In this document: piece by piece, positions 17,959 to 27,202 of the stretch
Position numbering within the stretch: the first letter of the stretch is position 1
Layout: each line of letters starts with the position of its first letter
NCBI GenBank assembly: GCA_028693395.1
Contig: JAQUVJ010000013.1
Span: 1 to 35,615 of the forward strand
Direction of reading: 5' to 3'
DNA: 35,615 nucleotides
From: Candidatus Nanoarchaeia archaeon
GTDB taxonomy: Archaea; Nanobdellota; Nanobdellia; Woesearchaeales; JAQUVJ01
Translations under genes and position numbers: made by a program
The notes under the pieces: generated by a model
Database searches by the model: none
Told to the model about the DNA's origin: nothing
What the model saw: the letters and a program-made list of their open reading frames with translations, nothing else

Positions 17959-19737
17959 TTACTTTTGAACTGGAGGTCTATTATTGTTGTTATTATTACT
18001 AAAATGATTATTATTTCCTATTATGTTATTTTTCTTTTTTAATCTATTTAATTTGTTTTTTTTGTTTTTTTTATTTGATTTTTTATTCCTATTTATCATT
18101 TCTTTTCTTATTCTTTTATATGTTTCTAATTCTTTTGTGAAATATTCTTTTATTTTTTCATATTGATATATGTTGAAATTTATTTGTTGTAAAATTGTTC
18201 TAATTAGAAATCTTATTGGCTGATAATCTTCTATTATATAATGAATCGCTAATTGTGTATTGTTACACATTCTTATGTAATCAATGTGTTTGTTATAAAA
18301 CACTTGATTTGTTTTTAGTTGATTTATATCCATTTCTTTTGAATTTTGTAATTCATAAACTAATTTATTATAATTTTCAGACATTAATTTATATTTTGAT
18401 AAGATCTTTGATAATTTTTCTTTGTTAATATTTTTTAAAATATCTTGAACATCTTTTTGTTTTAAAAAACTTACAATTTCTTTTTCGTAAAAATCTAGAT
18501 TTGAGATGTTAAAGAAGAAATTTTTTATAATATATTCTATGTTATCAATAGGCCATACTTCATTTAATATTTCCTCGATACTCATTATTTCATAATTTAT
18601 TGTATCAATGATTTCACTTAAATAATTATTTATTTCTTCTTCTAAAAATTTTATGATTTCATCAAAGTTTTTTACTTTTGAATTTAATAAATTTAAAATT
18701 GATAATTCCTGAAGTGCATATCCTAATTTCTTTATAGGTTCTTTTTGTATTTTTTTATCAAATCTTTTGTGATCTTTTTCTATAACTTCATTTATATAAT
18801 TTTTTAATACATCATAAAGATGAGGATTTTGTTCTTTTATTTCTTCCATTAATGCTAATAATAATTTTTCAAATTTTTTATGATTTTTAAATGTGTTTTT
18901 CTTTTCTTTTTCAATTATTTTTTTTAATTTGTTTTTTCTTTTTTCAAATATTTTAATTTTATTATTATTTTCTTTTTCTTTTTTGATTTCTTCTTTATTA
19001 TTTTTTCTTTCTTCTTTAATGTTAATTTTATTTTTTTCTTTTTTGTTTCTTTCTTTTTTAATTTTTTCTTTGTATACTTTTTCTTTTCTAATTGGTCTTG
19101 CATTACCTTTATTTGATTTAAAAACTTCGAATTCTGCAAATCTAGATCTGAAAAATTTATTATATATTGTCGCAAAAACTCCAAAAAATAAAAATATTTG
19201 ATAGATCCAAATAAAAATATTTAGATAATTTAATGTTTCTCTTGGAATTGTAATGTTTCTTGATTGACTAAGTATTATTCTTATAATTATGTAAAATGGT
19301 AATATAACAAGGATTGCTGTTATAAAACTAAATGATTCTTCGTTTTTTTCAAATCTACTTCTTATTCCTTTATATAACATTATGCAAACAGGTATTGCAA
19401 AGATAAAAAATAAGATTAATCCTAATTCGTATAAATTTTTAAATTTTCCAAAAATTCCAAGACTTAAAGAATATGCACTTGATATTCCAAAGATTAAACC
19501 AAGAGCATATGATATTGAGTAACTACCATTACCATCACTACCCTGTAAATATTCACTCAAGATATTTGATAATATTGATATAAAGAAAAAAGATAAGAAA
19601 AATGAATCAATAAAAAAGGAGTATTTTAAATAAAAATTCATAAAAGAATGTGAGGAAGGAAGGAAATTTAGTCCTATAATTAATAGTGATAAAAAAGAAA
19701 AAATTGTTGTGAATATTTTGTTGATATTTTGATCCAT
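17959..19737 (-). CDS. Membrane protein with Lys-rich linker and helical cytoplasmic domain, unknown function
   Basis: Not recognised. The 592-aa protein begins with about five to six hydrophobic segments (residues 8-28, 38-60, 75-95, 103-121, 137-158, 172-195), then a very basic Lys/Glu/Asn linker (about 215-285) and a long helical region (about 285-565) containing 'HLYDVLKNYINEVIEKD' and 'LGYALQELSILNLL'. The C-terminus is Lys/Asn-rich with a poly-Asn run before 'RPPVQK'. No catalytic motif is visible. The size, linker and helices suggest a membrane anchor with a large cytosolic coiled-coil platform; this is inference. CTTATAAACC about 25 bases before the ATG predicts a leaderless mRNA. Confidence 0.7.
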   Translation of the reverse strand: MDQNINKIFTTIFSFLSLLIIGLNFLPSSHSFMNFYLKYSFFIDSFFLSFFFISILSNILSEYLQGSDGNGSYSISYALGLIFGISSAYSLSLGIFGKFKNLYELGLILFFIFAIPVCIMLYKGIRSRFEKNEESFSFITAILVILPFYIIIRIILSQSRNITIPRETLNYLNIFIWIYQIFLFFGVFATIYNKFFRSRFAEFEVFKSNKGNARPIRKEKVYKEKIKKERNKKEKNKINIKEERKNNKEEIKKEKENNNKIKIFEKRKNKLKKIIEKEKKNTFKNHKKFEKLLLALMEEIKEQNPHLYDVLKNYINEVIEKDHKRFDKKIQKEPIKKLGYALQELSILNLLNSKVKNFDEIIKFLEEEINNYLSEIIDTINYEIMSIEEILNEVWPIDNIEYIIKNFFFNISNLDFYEKEIVSFLKQKDVQDILKNINKEKLSKILSKYKLMSENYNKLVYELQNSKEMDINQLKTNQVFYNKHIDYIRMCNNTQLAIHYIIEDYQPIRFLIRTILQQINFNIYQYEKIKEYFTKELETYKRIRKEMINRNKKSNKKNKKNKLNRLKKKNNIIGNNNHFSNNNNNNRPPVQK

Positions 19738-20263
19738 GTCTTTATAATAAAGAATTGGTTTATAAGATTTTTTATTATTTTTTCTATAATTTATAATTTC
19801 TTTATTTTTTTGATTAATTTTTTAATTTCTATGATGTTTATTTTTTATTTTTTAATATTGTTTTTTAATATTTATTTTAAATCTTTATAATATTCTTTTG
19901 TTTTATAATATCATTTATTATATCTTATATTTTATTTTTATATATTATGATATTATTACAATTTAACACGTAATTCTATATAATTATAAGAAATTAAAAG
20001 AAATAAAAAAATAAAAATAAATAATAAACAAAAATAAAAAAATAAAAATAAATAATAAATAAAAAATAAATAAAAAACAAAAATAAAAAAAACAAAAATA
20101 AAAAAATATAAAAAACAAAAATAAAAAAATATAAAAAAGATAAAAAAGATAAAGAGAAATTATAAAAGTAAAAAGTAAAAATATAAATTAAAAATATAAA
20201 TTAAAAATATAAATTAAAAATTAAAAAAAGTAAAAAAAATAAATTAAAATAAATTAAAACAAA
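19738..20263. other. Low-complexity intergenic region, T-rich then A-rich
   Basis: The first part (to about 19930) is the T-rich upstream region of the minus membrane protein gene. The rest is A-rich repeats such as AAAAATAAATAATAAA and AAAAAACAAAAATAAAAAAAT. A 13-bp unit ATATAAATTAAAA is repeated three times at 20181-20219. On the minus strand the A-rich part gives T-rich termination tracts after the gene ending at 20264. No gene was seen. Confidence 0.5.
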
Positions 20264-21640
20264 TTAACTATTTCGTCTTAATAATGGAGTATCCTCAAAA
20301 ATCTGTAACAAGAAATAACCATAAGGAGTACTCTTAATCTTCAAATTAAATTTTTCAAAAAAAACATCAATTTTTGTTATTAATGCATATTTATTATTTT
20401 TCTTAGCATCAATATATTCGTCAATTAAAGATTGTTGTTCATTTACAATCTTATAAAATTCCATTTTCTCATCCTTTGGAAATAATTTAAAAAAAGCATT
20501 TGTTTCTCTTAAAAAATTAGTAATTTCATAAATTACTTGTTTTGAATGAATTTCATTTTGGTTTATGTAAGAATAAATATCTCCTATTATTTTTTTTAAT
20601 ATAACAACACTTTTTGAATAATTTAATTCTTCTGTAGCAAAATATTTTGAAAAGTAAATTGATTGTTTTAATTTTCTTATTACTTTTTCTTCTTCCATTG
20701 TTATATATTTTGGTTTTGTATGATTATAAATAAAGGAAGTTTCATAATAAGTTTCCTTAAATAAAAATATTAATTTTGCAAATAATTCATTAGATGTTTT
20801 GTCTAATTTTGCTGTTTTTTCTGGATTTGAATGTAATAATATCAATCTAAGTCTATTGTAATTTCTTTGGTCTACATCATCTATTGTTAATCTTTTCTTC
20901 TTATTTGGTGATGCAACAGGACTAAACATAATTTCTTTTGAAATTGACAATTTTAAAGATTCTTGAATTATCTCTAAATTTTTTTTTAATTTATAACTAT
21001 ATTGACTATAAACAAAAATATTTTTTTCATCTTTGTGATTGTGAAACAGATAAGATAAAACTAATGATGTGGTTGGATAAAAATTATTTATTTCATTTGA
21101 ACTATTTGATGTTCTATCAAAAATTGCAAGAGAAAAATCTCTAGGATTTGTTCTTTTGTTATTATTTTCTAATTTATCGTTTTTAATTAATGGCTTAAAT
21201 TGAATCTGAGAAGTATCAATATAATAATATTCGTTATAATTGTATTTTACAGAATATAATTTTTTAAAATTTTTTATATAAAAATAATAAAGTTTGTCTT
21301 TTATTTCAGAAGAAAAAATTAATTCATAATTAAAACTAACATCAATTCTTTTTAATAAATCTTCAAATTCTTTTTTGTTTTTTTCTTTTAATTCATCTAT
21401 ACTCTCTACAGATTTTAATGAATGATATAAATCGTTAATTACTATCTTAAATTTAATATTAACAAAATTTTCCTTGGAGAACTCATCTATCAAATCTAAG
21501 AAAAATAAAATTCTTATATATGATAATTCTTTGAATTTTTCATAGTTTGGTAAGGTAAAAACTATACTAAAATCTTCACCATCAAAGAAACTTAGTCTTT
21601 TTTTATTAAGTTCGACCTTTAAATCATCATAGTAAGACAT
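20264..21640 (-). CDS. Hypothetical 458-aa protein in operon with a winged-helix regulator
   Basis: Not recognised. The protein is soluble (no TM or signal segment), Lys/Asn/Tyr-rich and mostly helical. Its N-terminal 170 residues look alpha/beta ('FSIVFTLPNYEKFKELSYIR', 'VNIKFKIVINDLYHSL'), followed by a helical C-terminal half. Possible landmarks are 'FYPTTSLVLSYLFHNHKDEKNIFVYSQY' and 'NRLRLILLHSNPEKTAKLDKTSNELFAKL', but no nuclease, kinase or ATPase motif is clear. It starts one base after the stop of the regulator gene, so the two are almost certainly co-translated and functionally linked. Confidence 0.7.
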   Translation of the reverse strand: MSYYDDLKVELNKKRLSFFDGEDFSIVFTLPNYEKFKELSYIRILFFLDLIDEFSKENFVNIKFKIVINDLYHSLKSVESIDELKEKNKKEFEDLLKRIDVSFNYELIFSSEIKDKLYYFYIKNFKKLYSVKYNYNEYYYIDTSQIQFKPLIKNDKLENNNKRTNPRDFSLAIFDRTSNSSNEINNFYPTTSLVLSYLFHNHKDEKNIFVYSQYSYKLKKNLEIIQESLKLSISKEIMFSPVASPNKKKRLTIDDVDQRNYNRLRLILLHSNPEKTAKLDKTSNELFAKLIFLFKETYYETSFIYNHTKPKYITMEEEKVIRKLKQSIYFSKYFATEELNYSKSVVILKKIIGDIYSYINQNEIHSKQVIYEITNFLRETNAFFKLFPKDEKMEFYKIVNEQQSLIDEYIDAKKNNKYALITKIDVFFEKFNLKIKSTPYGYFLLQIFEDTPLLRRNS

Positions 21641-21641
21641 C

Positions 21642-21914
21642 TTAGTTGTTAATTATTGTGATTAATTTTTCAAATTCAAAAGCTATTTCCTTACCTTTAT
21701 CTTCTAGTTTAATGTATTTTAAACGTCCATCACTTTTAAAACTTATAAGGTCATTTTTTTCAAATTCTTTTAGAACTTTTACTACATGAGAATACGTGCA
21801 ATCAACTTCTTTACTTATAAGAGACGCGTACATTTTGTTTGTTTTTGAATTTTTCAAACTTAATAAAATCATTATCGGTTTTTCTCTAAAAAATATGTCT
21901 ATTAACTCATTCAT
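21642..21914 (-). CDS. Winged-helix DNA-binding protein (MarR-like)
   Basis: A 90-aa winged-helix transcription regulator: helices 'PIMILLSLKNSKTNKMYASLISKEV', recognition helix 'TYSHVVKVLKEFEKNDL' and a beta wing 'ISFKSDGRLKYIKLEDKGKEIA'. The pattern is the usual MarR/ArsR-like archaeal form without a sensor domain. It is first in a two-gene operon with the 458-aa unknown protein and probably controls its own promoter: TTTATATATATAAT lies at about 21944-21957, and GGGGTTAG precedes the ATG in a short leader. The ligand or signal is not visible. Confidence 0.82.
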   Translation of the reverse strand: MNELIDIFFREKPIMILLSLKNSKTNKMYASLISKEVDCTYSHVVKVLKEFEKNDLISFKSDGRLKYIKLEDKGKEIAFEFEKLITIINN

Positions 21915-21943
21915 TTTACTAACCCCATACTATATTATTTAAT

Positions 21944-21957
21944 TATTATATATATAA
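21944..21957 (-). promoter_or_regulatory. TATA box of the winged-helix operon
   Basis: TTTATATATATAAT on the minus strand, about 36 bases before the ATG, so a leader of roughly 10-15 bases is predicted. Confidence 0.5.
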
Positions 21958-22229
21958 ATTATTGTATTATTTATAAAAAATATTTGGATATTATATATAA
22001 AAAATTATCCCATTTACTTATCTTTAAATATATATTTTGCTATATATATTTTTCTGTTTATTTTATTATTTATTATTTTATTATCTTTTTATTATTTTAT
22101 GATTTATTCTGTTTATTTAATCTTTTTATTATTTTATGATTTAATTATTATTTTTATTGTTTTTATTTATTGTTTTTATTGTTTTTATTATTTTTATTAT
22201 TTATTGTTTTACTATATAAATTAAAGAAA
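21958..22229. other. T-rich intergenic region
   Basis: Contains a 24-bp-scale direct repeat (ATCTTTTTATTATTTTATGA at about 22083 and 22119) and TTTTTATTG-type repeats up to the trpS 3' end. No gene or structured RNA was seen. Confidence 0.45.
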
Positions 22230-23393
22230 TCACAAAAACTTTTCATTCCACATTTTAATCGCAAGCTTACCCTTATACATGTATTTCTCTAATAAATTTT
22301 CATCAATAACTTTTTGTTTGTTTTTTTGATGATTTTCGATAAAAAGTGTTAATTTATCTATCAATATTTTCTTTAATTCTCCTGTTAATAAAATTCCTTT
22401 TTCATAATCATTTTTAATTTTTTCAATTGCTTTATCATCTTCTTCAAATAGATAATATAACCATTGATAACAAACATCTATTTTAGTATTTCCTCCAAGT
22501 TTTCTATGCTCTTCGATTGTTGGTTGTCCTCCTGAAAAAGCATATTTATTTATCTTATTTTTTATTTCTTTAGCACAATCATCTAATAATATTGCCTTAT
22601 TTGCATTCGTTGCTGACATTTTACCTTCAGTTCCTGTTAATGGAGGTATAAATTTAGATAAAATTGTTGAATTCTTTTTATAACCTAAAGAATTTGCAAT
22701 ATCTCTTTGTAATCTAAAATAAGGATCTTGATCGATTGCACAAGGAATTAAACATTGTCCTTTTTCAAAAAAAGTTGGAACAATTTGAAGTGCTGGATAA
22801 TTAATCATACCAATGTTTGATTGATTATTAAAACCAAAAATCGCACTTGTTTGTGATAATAAAATTTTTTTTGCTGTTTTCAAATATAAAGGATACATAT
22901 TTCTTATATATTCTGAATTTCTAAAAATAAATGTTTTATCTGGATTAAATCCAATTGCTGCAATATTTAACAAATCTTTTTGAGTCATTTCTTCAATTGT
23001 TTCTAGATTCAAATCTTTTTTGAATAAAAATTTTTCATCATCTGGTATTTGTATATATAAATTACAATCAAAAACATCTTGTAAATATTTTGTAAAAAGA
23101 AAAGAAACTAAATGTCCAATATGCATTGAACCTCCTGGACTTCTTCCTGTGTATAAAAAAATATTTTCATTCTTTTTAAAAGATTCAATTACCTTATCAA
23201 AATCTCTATGAGAAAAATATAAGTTTCTCTTTAAGAAAAGATGAAATGGAATATTTTTTTTAGCAGATAAATCCTTTAAAAATTTTAAATTATCTTCTGA
23301 TAAATGTTTTACTCCAAATTCCTCGATTAATTTCTCATAATCGACAATTCCTTCAACCAACCATGGAGTAACATTATTCTTTGTTATTACCAT
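22230..23393 (-). CDS. trpS: Tryptophanyl-tRNA synthetase, archaeal/eukaryotic type
   Basis: Charges tRNA-Trp; class I. The 387-aa chain has 'VTPWLVEGIVDYEKLIEEFG' at the start, typical of archaeal TrpRS, 'YTGRSPGGSMHIGH' with HIGH, 'QIPDDEKF', 'QVVP-type' 'ALQIVPTFF', 'CAIDQDPYFRLQRDIA' and 'GTEGKMSATN', the KMSAS-type loop of the archaeal/eukaryotic enzymes. The start region overlaps the upstream membrane protein gene by about 20 bases; I use the ATG at 23393, and the GTG just before it (23396) is the ORF-track start. GGTG directly abuts the ATG, too close for a normal SD, so translation by coupling to the upstream gene is likely. Confidence 0.93.
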   Translation of the reverse strand: MVITKNNVTPWLVEGIVDYEKLIEEFGVKHLSEDNLKFLKDLSAKKNIPFHLFLKRNLYFSHRDFDKVIESFKKNENIFLYTGRSPGGSMHIGHLVSFLFTKYLQDVFDCNLYIQIPDDEKFLFKKDLNLETIEEMTQKDLLNIAAIGFNPDKTFIFRNSEYIRNMYPLYLKTAKKILLSQTSAIFGFNNQSNIGMINYPALQIVPTFFEKGQCLIPCAIDQDPYFRLQRDIANSLGYKKNSTILSKFIPPLTGTEGKMSATNANKAILLDDCAKEIKNKINKYAFSGGQPTIEEHRKLGGNTKIDVCYQWLYYLFEEDDKAIEKIKNDYEKGILLTGELKKILIDKLTLFIENHQKNKQKVIDENLLEKYMYKGKLAIKMWNEKFL

Positions 23394-24804
23394 CACCTTT
23401 ATTTTTTATTTTTATCATTATTGAGTTAGATTGAATTTCTCTTTTTAATCCTAAAAATAAAAACTTAAGTTTTGTTGATGGAATTTTTAATCTTCCAATA
23501 ATATCAAATCTTGCTACAACATCAAAAGTAATAATTCTTTCTTCGTAAGGTTCAAAAATTTTAAATTCCCAAACCATATCAAAATCATTTTCTTTTTCAT
23601 TAATATATTTTGGTTTTAAAACACCAAATTCTTTAGAAGGAATATATTCTATTAAATTTGGTAAATTTTCAACGATTCTTAAATTATGTATTTTTGTTCC
23701 TGTATTATTTTTAATATACAATAAAAATCTAATATTTTTTATTCCTGATGATTCATATATCTTTTTTACTTCTTTTTTAATTGTAATTGGTTTTTTGAAA
23801 AATATATAAACTCCTGTTGATATTGCTAAAACTATTATTAACAATAATAAAATAACATAATTATATTTTACTTCTAAACTATATTCTTTAAAAGGTTCAA
23901 CATTAATTAACAATTTATTATCTTTTATTTCTGATTTTGTATCGATAACATAACTTCTAAATAATTTATTAAAGAAATTATCTTTAAAATCAAATTCTTT
24001 TGTATCATTAATGTTTCCATTAAAAGAAACATTGTAATATTCGATTTTTTTTAAAAAACCTAAATCAGAATCATAAACATAATCTAATTCTGGACTATAT
24101 TCTGGAATAATTAAATCCAATGTATTTTTTGCTTCTGTTTTATTACCATCAATTACTTCAATAGTTAATTTTGAATTCAAAGGTAATTGTTTTTCTGAAA
24201 TTTTAAATTGAAAATTTGTTGAATATTCACTAATATCTTCCATTTTAAAACTTATTTGCTTATTGTAAATATCAGAAGAAATCTTAAGAGTTAAATTATT
24301 CAATTTTTTTGGATTTAATTTTGACAATTTAATATTTAAAAAAACATCATCATTTGGTATAAATTTTTCTTTATTTAATATAGAATTTAAAACTAAAAAA
24401 GTTACATAATCCATTTTAACTTCGTCTTTTGTGTAAATATACAAAGATGAATTATATTCTTCATTATTTGGTTGTGTTGTAAATCTTAAAGAAACTCTTG
24501 ATAATCCTACTTTTTGATCTTTTTGTTCTAAATATAATAAAAAATTGATTTTTTCATTTTTTCCAACATTTAAAAAATATGGTTCAGTGTAATAATTCCA
24601 ACTTGGAGAATTTAAGATTAAACCTAAACTTTTTTCCATACTATCTGTATTTTGATAAGTAACATTGAAAACTGCTTTTTCATCTTTGAAAACATCTATT
24701 TCTGTTTTTTCAATATTCAATGAACTTGATAAAACCATAGGAGTAATCAATAATATAAATACTAACAATAAAATAACTTTTTGAATAGGTTTCTTTTTTT
24801 CCAT
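23374..24804 (-). CDS. Secreted/membrane-anchored protein with Ig-like and DUF11-like parts, unknown function
   Basis: A 476-aa protein with a signal peptide or N-anchor (about 10-27, 'VILLLVFILLITPMVLSSS'), an extracellular beta-rich region (30-310) that looks like NEW3/Ig-type repeats ('IDVFKDEKAVFNVTYQNTDS'), a TM segment at 315-336, and a C-terminal domain (about 345-470) with 'RIVENLPNLIEYIPS' like DUF11 repeats. The last domain would be cytosolic if the topology is simple, which is odd for DUF11. GGTG six bases before the ATG gives a good start. It overlaps the trpS start and probably shares its mRNA. No enzyme motif is seen; function unknown. Confidence 0.75.
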   Translation of the reverse strand: MEKKKPIQKVILLLVFILLITPMVLSSSLNIEKTEIDVFKDEKAVFNVTYQNTDSMEKSLGLILNSPSWNYYTEPYFLNVGKNEKINFLLYLEQKDQKVGLSRVSLRFTTQPNNEEYNSSLYIYTKDEVKMDYVTFLVLNSILNKEKFIPNDDVFLNIKLSKLNPKKLNNLTLKISSDIYNKQISFKMEDISEYSTNFQFKISEKQLPLNSKLTIEVIDGNKTEAKNTLDLIIPEYSPELDYVYDSDLGFLKKIEYYNVSFNGNINDTKEFDFKDNFFNKLFRSYVIDTKSEIKDNKLLINVEPFKEYSLEVKYNYVILLLLIIVLAISTGVYIFFKKPITIKKEVKKIYESSGIKNIRFLLYIKNNTGTKIHNLRIVENLPNLIEYIPSKEFGVLKPKYINEKENDFDMVWEFKIFEPYEERIITFDVVARFDIIGRLKIPSTKLKFLFLGLKREIQSNSIMIKIKNKGDGNNKE

Positions 24805-25164
24805 AACACCACTTAAAATATTATATCTAATTCTTTTTTTAAATATTTCTATTATTACTATTTTTTTTTGTTTTTTTGTTTAGATTTTTTGCTTTTGTTT
24901 TAAAAAATATTCTATATTTATTATCAAATTTAATATTATTAATTTGATATTATTAATATTAAATATTTTAAAAATACAATAAAATATAATAAAATATAAT
25001 GAAATCAAAATATAACATATTTTAAATAATATCCTTAAAATAATATCTTAAAATGTTATATAATAAATATAAATATTACAATATTAATATAATATTGATA
25101 TTATACTGATATTATATTAATTGAAAATATATTAATTGAAAATTTTGATATTTCTTAAACTAAT
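24805..25164. other. AT-rich intergenic region
   Basis: Holds a weak TATA-like AATATTTAAAAAAA (about 24836-24849, minus) for the membrane protein gene. The rest is repeats of AATATAATA, plus a duplicated TATATTAATTGAAAA near 25113-25145. No gene was seen. Confidence 0.45.
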
Positions 25165-26385
25165 TTACTCTAATAAAACTCCATATCCTATTAATCTAAA
25201 TTTTGCACCAATTCTTCTAGAAATTGCAATCTTAGAATTAAAATTAGCACACAATGGAAGTTTTAATGAACAATAAATCTTTTTACCCTCTAATTTTGTA
25301 ACAATTCCTACAGTTGATGTTGAATTACAATTAAGCATTAAAATTTCTCCTTTTTTTATTGGTTCAACTTTTTCATTTTTATATTTAATCATTCTTTCAA
25401 CAATATTTACTTCCAATTTTACTTCATTATGAACTGGAGGTAGTTTTCCAACTTTTCCAACAATATTTCCAACCAAAGAATCCGCTTTTACGATTGAAGG
25501 ATCAAGTGTAGTAAGTAAAGCAATTGAACCACCTGGTAAAGCATGTTCCAATTCTTCTTTGTCTGATTTTATTTGAATTATTTTTGTTTTTAATGGTTTA
25601 TTTACAAATTTATTATTTTCTTTTGCAATTAAACCTGGTGCAATTTCAATTTCATCATTTAATTCTAATTTTCCATCAAGTAACGCTCCACCTAAAATTC
25701 CACCAATCATTTTATCAAGTTTAGTTCCAGGTCTATTTATATCAAAACTTCTTGCTATAACAAAGAAAGGATCTTTTGATTCATCTCTTTTTGGTGTTGG
25801 TATTTTTTCTTGAATTGTTTTTACTAAAACATCTAGATTTGCTCCATGTTGAGCTGACATTGGTATTATTGGTGCATCTTTATAATCAGTATCTTTTAGA
25901 AATTCTTTAATCTTATTATAATTTTCAACAGCTCCTTCTTTTCCAACCAAATCTATTTTATTTTGAACAAAAATAACATTTTTTATACCCATAATTTGAA
26001 GAGCCATAACATGCTCAACTGTTTGTGGTTGTGGACATTCTTCATTTGCAGCAACTAAAACAATTGCTCCATCAAAGATAGCTGAACCTGAAAGCATAAT
26101 CGCAATTAAACTTTCATGACCTGGTGCATCAACAAATGAAATTCTTCTTTTTAGTGAACCAGAAAATCCACACTTAGGACATTTTTCTTGAGAAAAATAA
26201 AGATCACAATTATCACAATATTTTACATCAGCATTTGCATATCCTAATTTAATAGTAATTCCTTTTTTTAATTCTTCTGAATGCGTATCTGTCCATTTTC
26301 CTGATAATTTTGATATTAATGTTGTTTTTCCATGATCAACATGTCCTACTAATCCAATATTTATTTCTGGTTGTTTATTATTCAT
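25165..26385 (-). CDS. eif2g: Translation initiation factor aIF2 subunit gamma
   Basis: GTPase subunit of archaeal aIF2, which brings initiator Met-tRNA to the small ribosomal subunit. The 406-aa protein has G1 'GLVGHVDHGKTTL' (12-24), switch I region 'SEELKKGITIKLGYA', a zinc knuckle 'CDNCDLYFSQEKCPKCG', G3 'DAPGHESLIAIML', G4 'NKIDLV' and G5 'SAQHG', then two beta-barrel domains with 'KPLKTKIIQIKSDKEELEHALPG'. Length and order are normal. The start is backed by GGTGA six bases upstream. A CTTTATAAAAAT block near 26468-26480 may be the TATA box, giving a leader of about 60 bases. Confidence 0.96.
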   Translation of the reverse strand: MNNKQPEINIGLVGHVDHGKTTLISKLSGKWTDTHSEELKKGITIKLGYANADVKYCDNCDLYFSQEKCPKCGFSGSLKRRISFVDAPGHESLIAIMLSGSAIFDGAIVLVAANEECPQPQTVEHVMALQIMGIKNVIFVQNKIDLVGKEGAVENYNKIKEFLKDTDYKDAPIIPMSAQHGANLDVLVKTIQEKIPTPKRDESKDPFFVIARSFDINRPGTKLDKMIGGILGGALLDGKLELNDEIEIAPGLIAKENNKFVNKPLKTKIIQIKSDKEELEHALPGGSIALLTTLDPSIVKADSLVGNIVGKVGKLPPVHNEVKLEVNIVERMIKYKNEKVEPIKKGEILMLNCNSTSTVGIVTKLEGKKIYCSLKLPLCANFNSKIAISRRIGAKFRLIGYGVLLE

Positions 26386-26541
26386 TTTTTCACCACATGA
26401 GTTTTTTGTTTAATTGTTTGATTATTTTTTTTGTTTATTTTTTTTTGTTTTTTAATTAATTAAAATTTTTATAAAGATATAAGAAAACTAAAAATAAAAA
26501 ATTGAAAATTAAAATTTAATTAATAAAATATTATTAAAAAA

Positions 26542-27132
26542 TCAAAATCTTCTTCTGAAATTATTATTAGGTTTTCTTTCTTGAGTAATTTCCTTTTTTG
26601 GAATAAACAAGTTATGTTTTGATTCTCCTTTTATTTCTTCGATTATTTTTTTTACTATAGGTGCAACAGGATCTAACTTAACTCTATTTTGGAAATCGAC
26701 ATAACTTTCAAATTTATTCATTTTTCTTTCATCAATAATTGTCCACATATTCTTTTTTCCAATTCCTGCTAATAACTCAAAAACATGCATTCTAGATGTC
26801 ATAGGTTGAGCTAAATTATAAAATTTAATATATTTTTCCTCATCGTTTTTTACAACAGTTTCTATAACAAATTCCAGTTCTGTTTTTGCAGTTGTAGTTA
26901 ATTTATCATATGGAATCCTTTTTATTCTTTCAACAACATCATTTGTTTTATAATTAATATCAAATTTTTCTTGACTTTGCATAGGTTTATCTTCTTTCAA
27001 GCAAGCCTCTATTAATGAAAAATCCGTTGTATTAATTGTCAAAACAACTGGTTTTGCCTTTTTAAAAGACATAAATTCGTCTGGATAACCGTCTTTTAAG
27101 TAATCCAACACTAAAACAAAATTTGGTTCCAT
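26542..27132 (-). CDS. DUF655 protein (archaeal, putative RNA/nucleotide-binding)
   Basis: A 196-aa DUF655 family member (COG1491), conserved in archaea and annotated as a putative nucleic-acid-binding protein. Features are 'FVLVLDYLKDGYPDE' at the start (an OB/S1-like strand pattern), 'RIKRIPYDKLTTTAKTELEFVIETVV' and a helix-hairpin-helix-like 'RMHVFELLAGIGKKNMWTIIDERK', ending in a basic tail 'NNNFRRRF'. The ORF track begins with TTG at 27183; I chose the ATG at 27132 because AGGTGA lies seven bases upstream and family members begin here. It is upstream of aIF2-gamma on the same strand, fitting a link to translation, but the role is not established. Confidence 0.85.
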   Translation of the reverse strand: MEPNFVLVLDYLKDGYPDEFMSFKKAKPVVLTINTTDFSLIEACLKEDKPMQSQEKFDINYKTNDVVERIKRIPYDKLTTTAKTELEFVIETVVKNDEEKYIKFYNLAQPMTSRMHVFELLAGIGKKNMWTIIDERKMNKFESYVDFQNRVKLDPVAPIVKKIIEEIKGESKHNLFIPKKEITQERKPNNNFRRRF

Positions 27133-27192
27133 ATATATCACCTTATATTTTGAAAATATAATAACTATAAAAATGTTAACCAATATTAATGT

Positions 27193-27202
27193 ATTTATAT
27201 CT
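27193..27202 (-). promoter_or_regulatory. TATA box of the DUF655 gene
   Basis: GATATAAATAC on the minus strand, giving a predicted leader of about 35-40 bases that contains AGGTGA. Confidence 0.5.
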
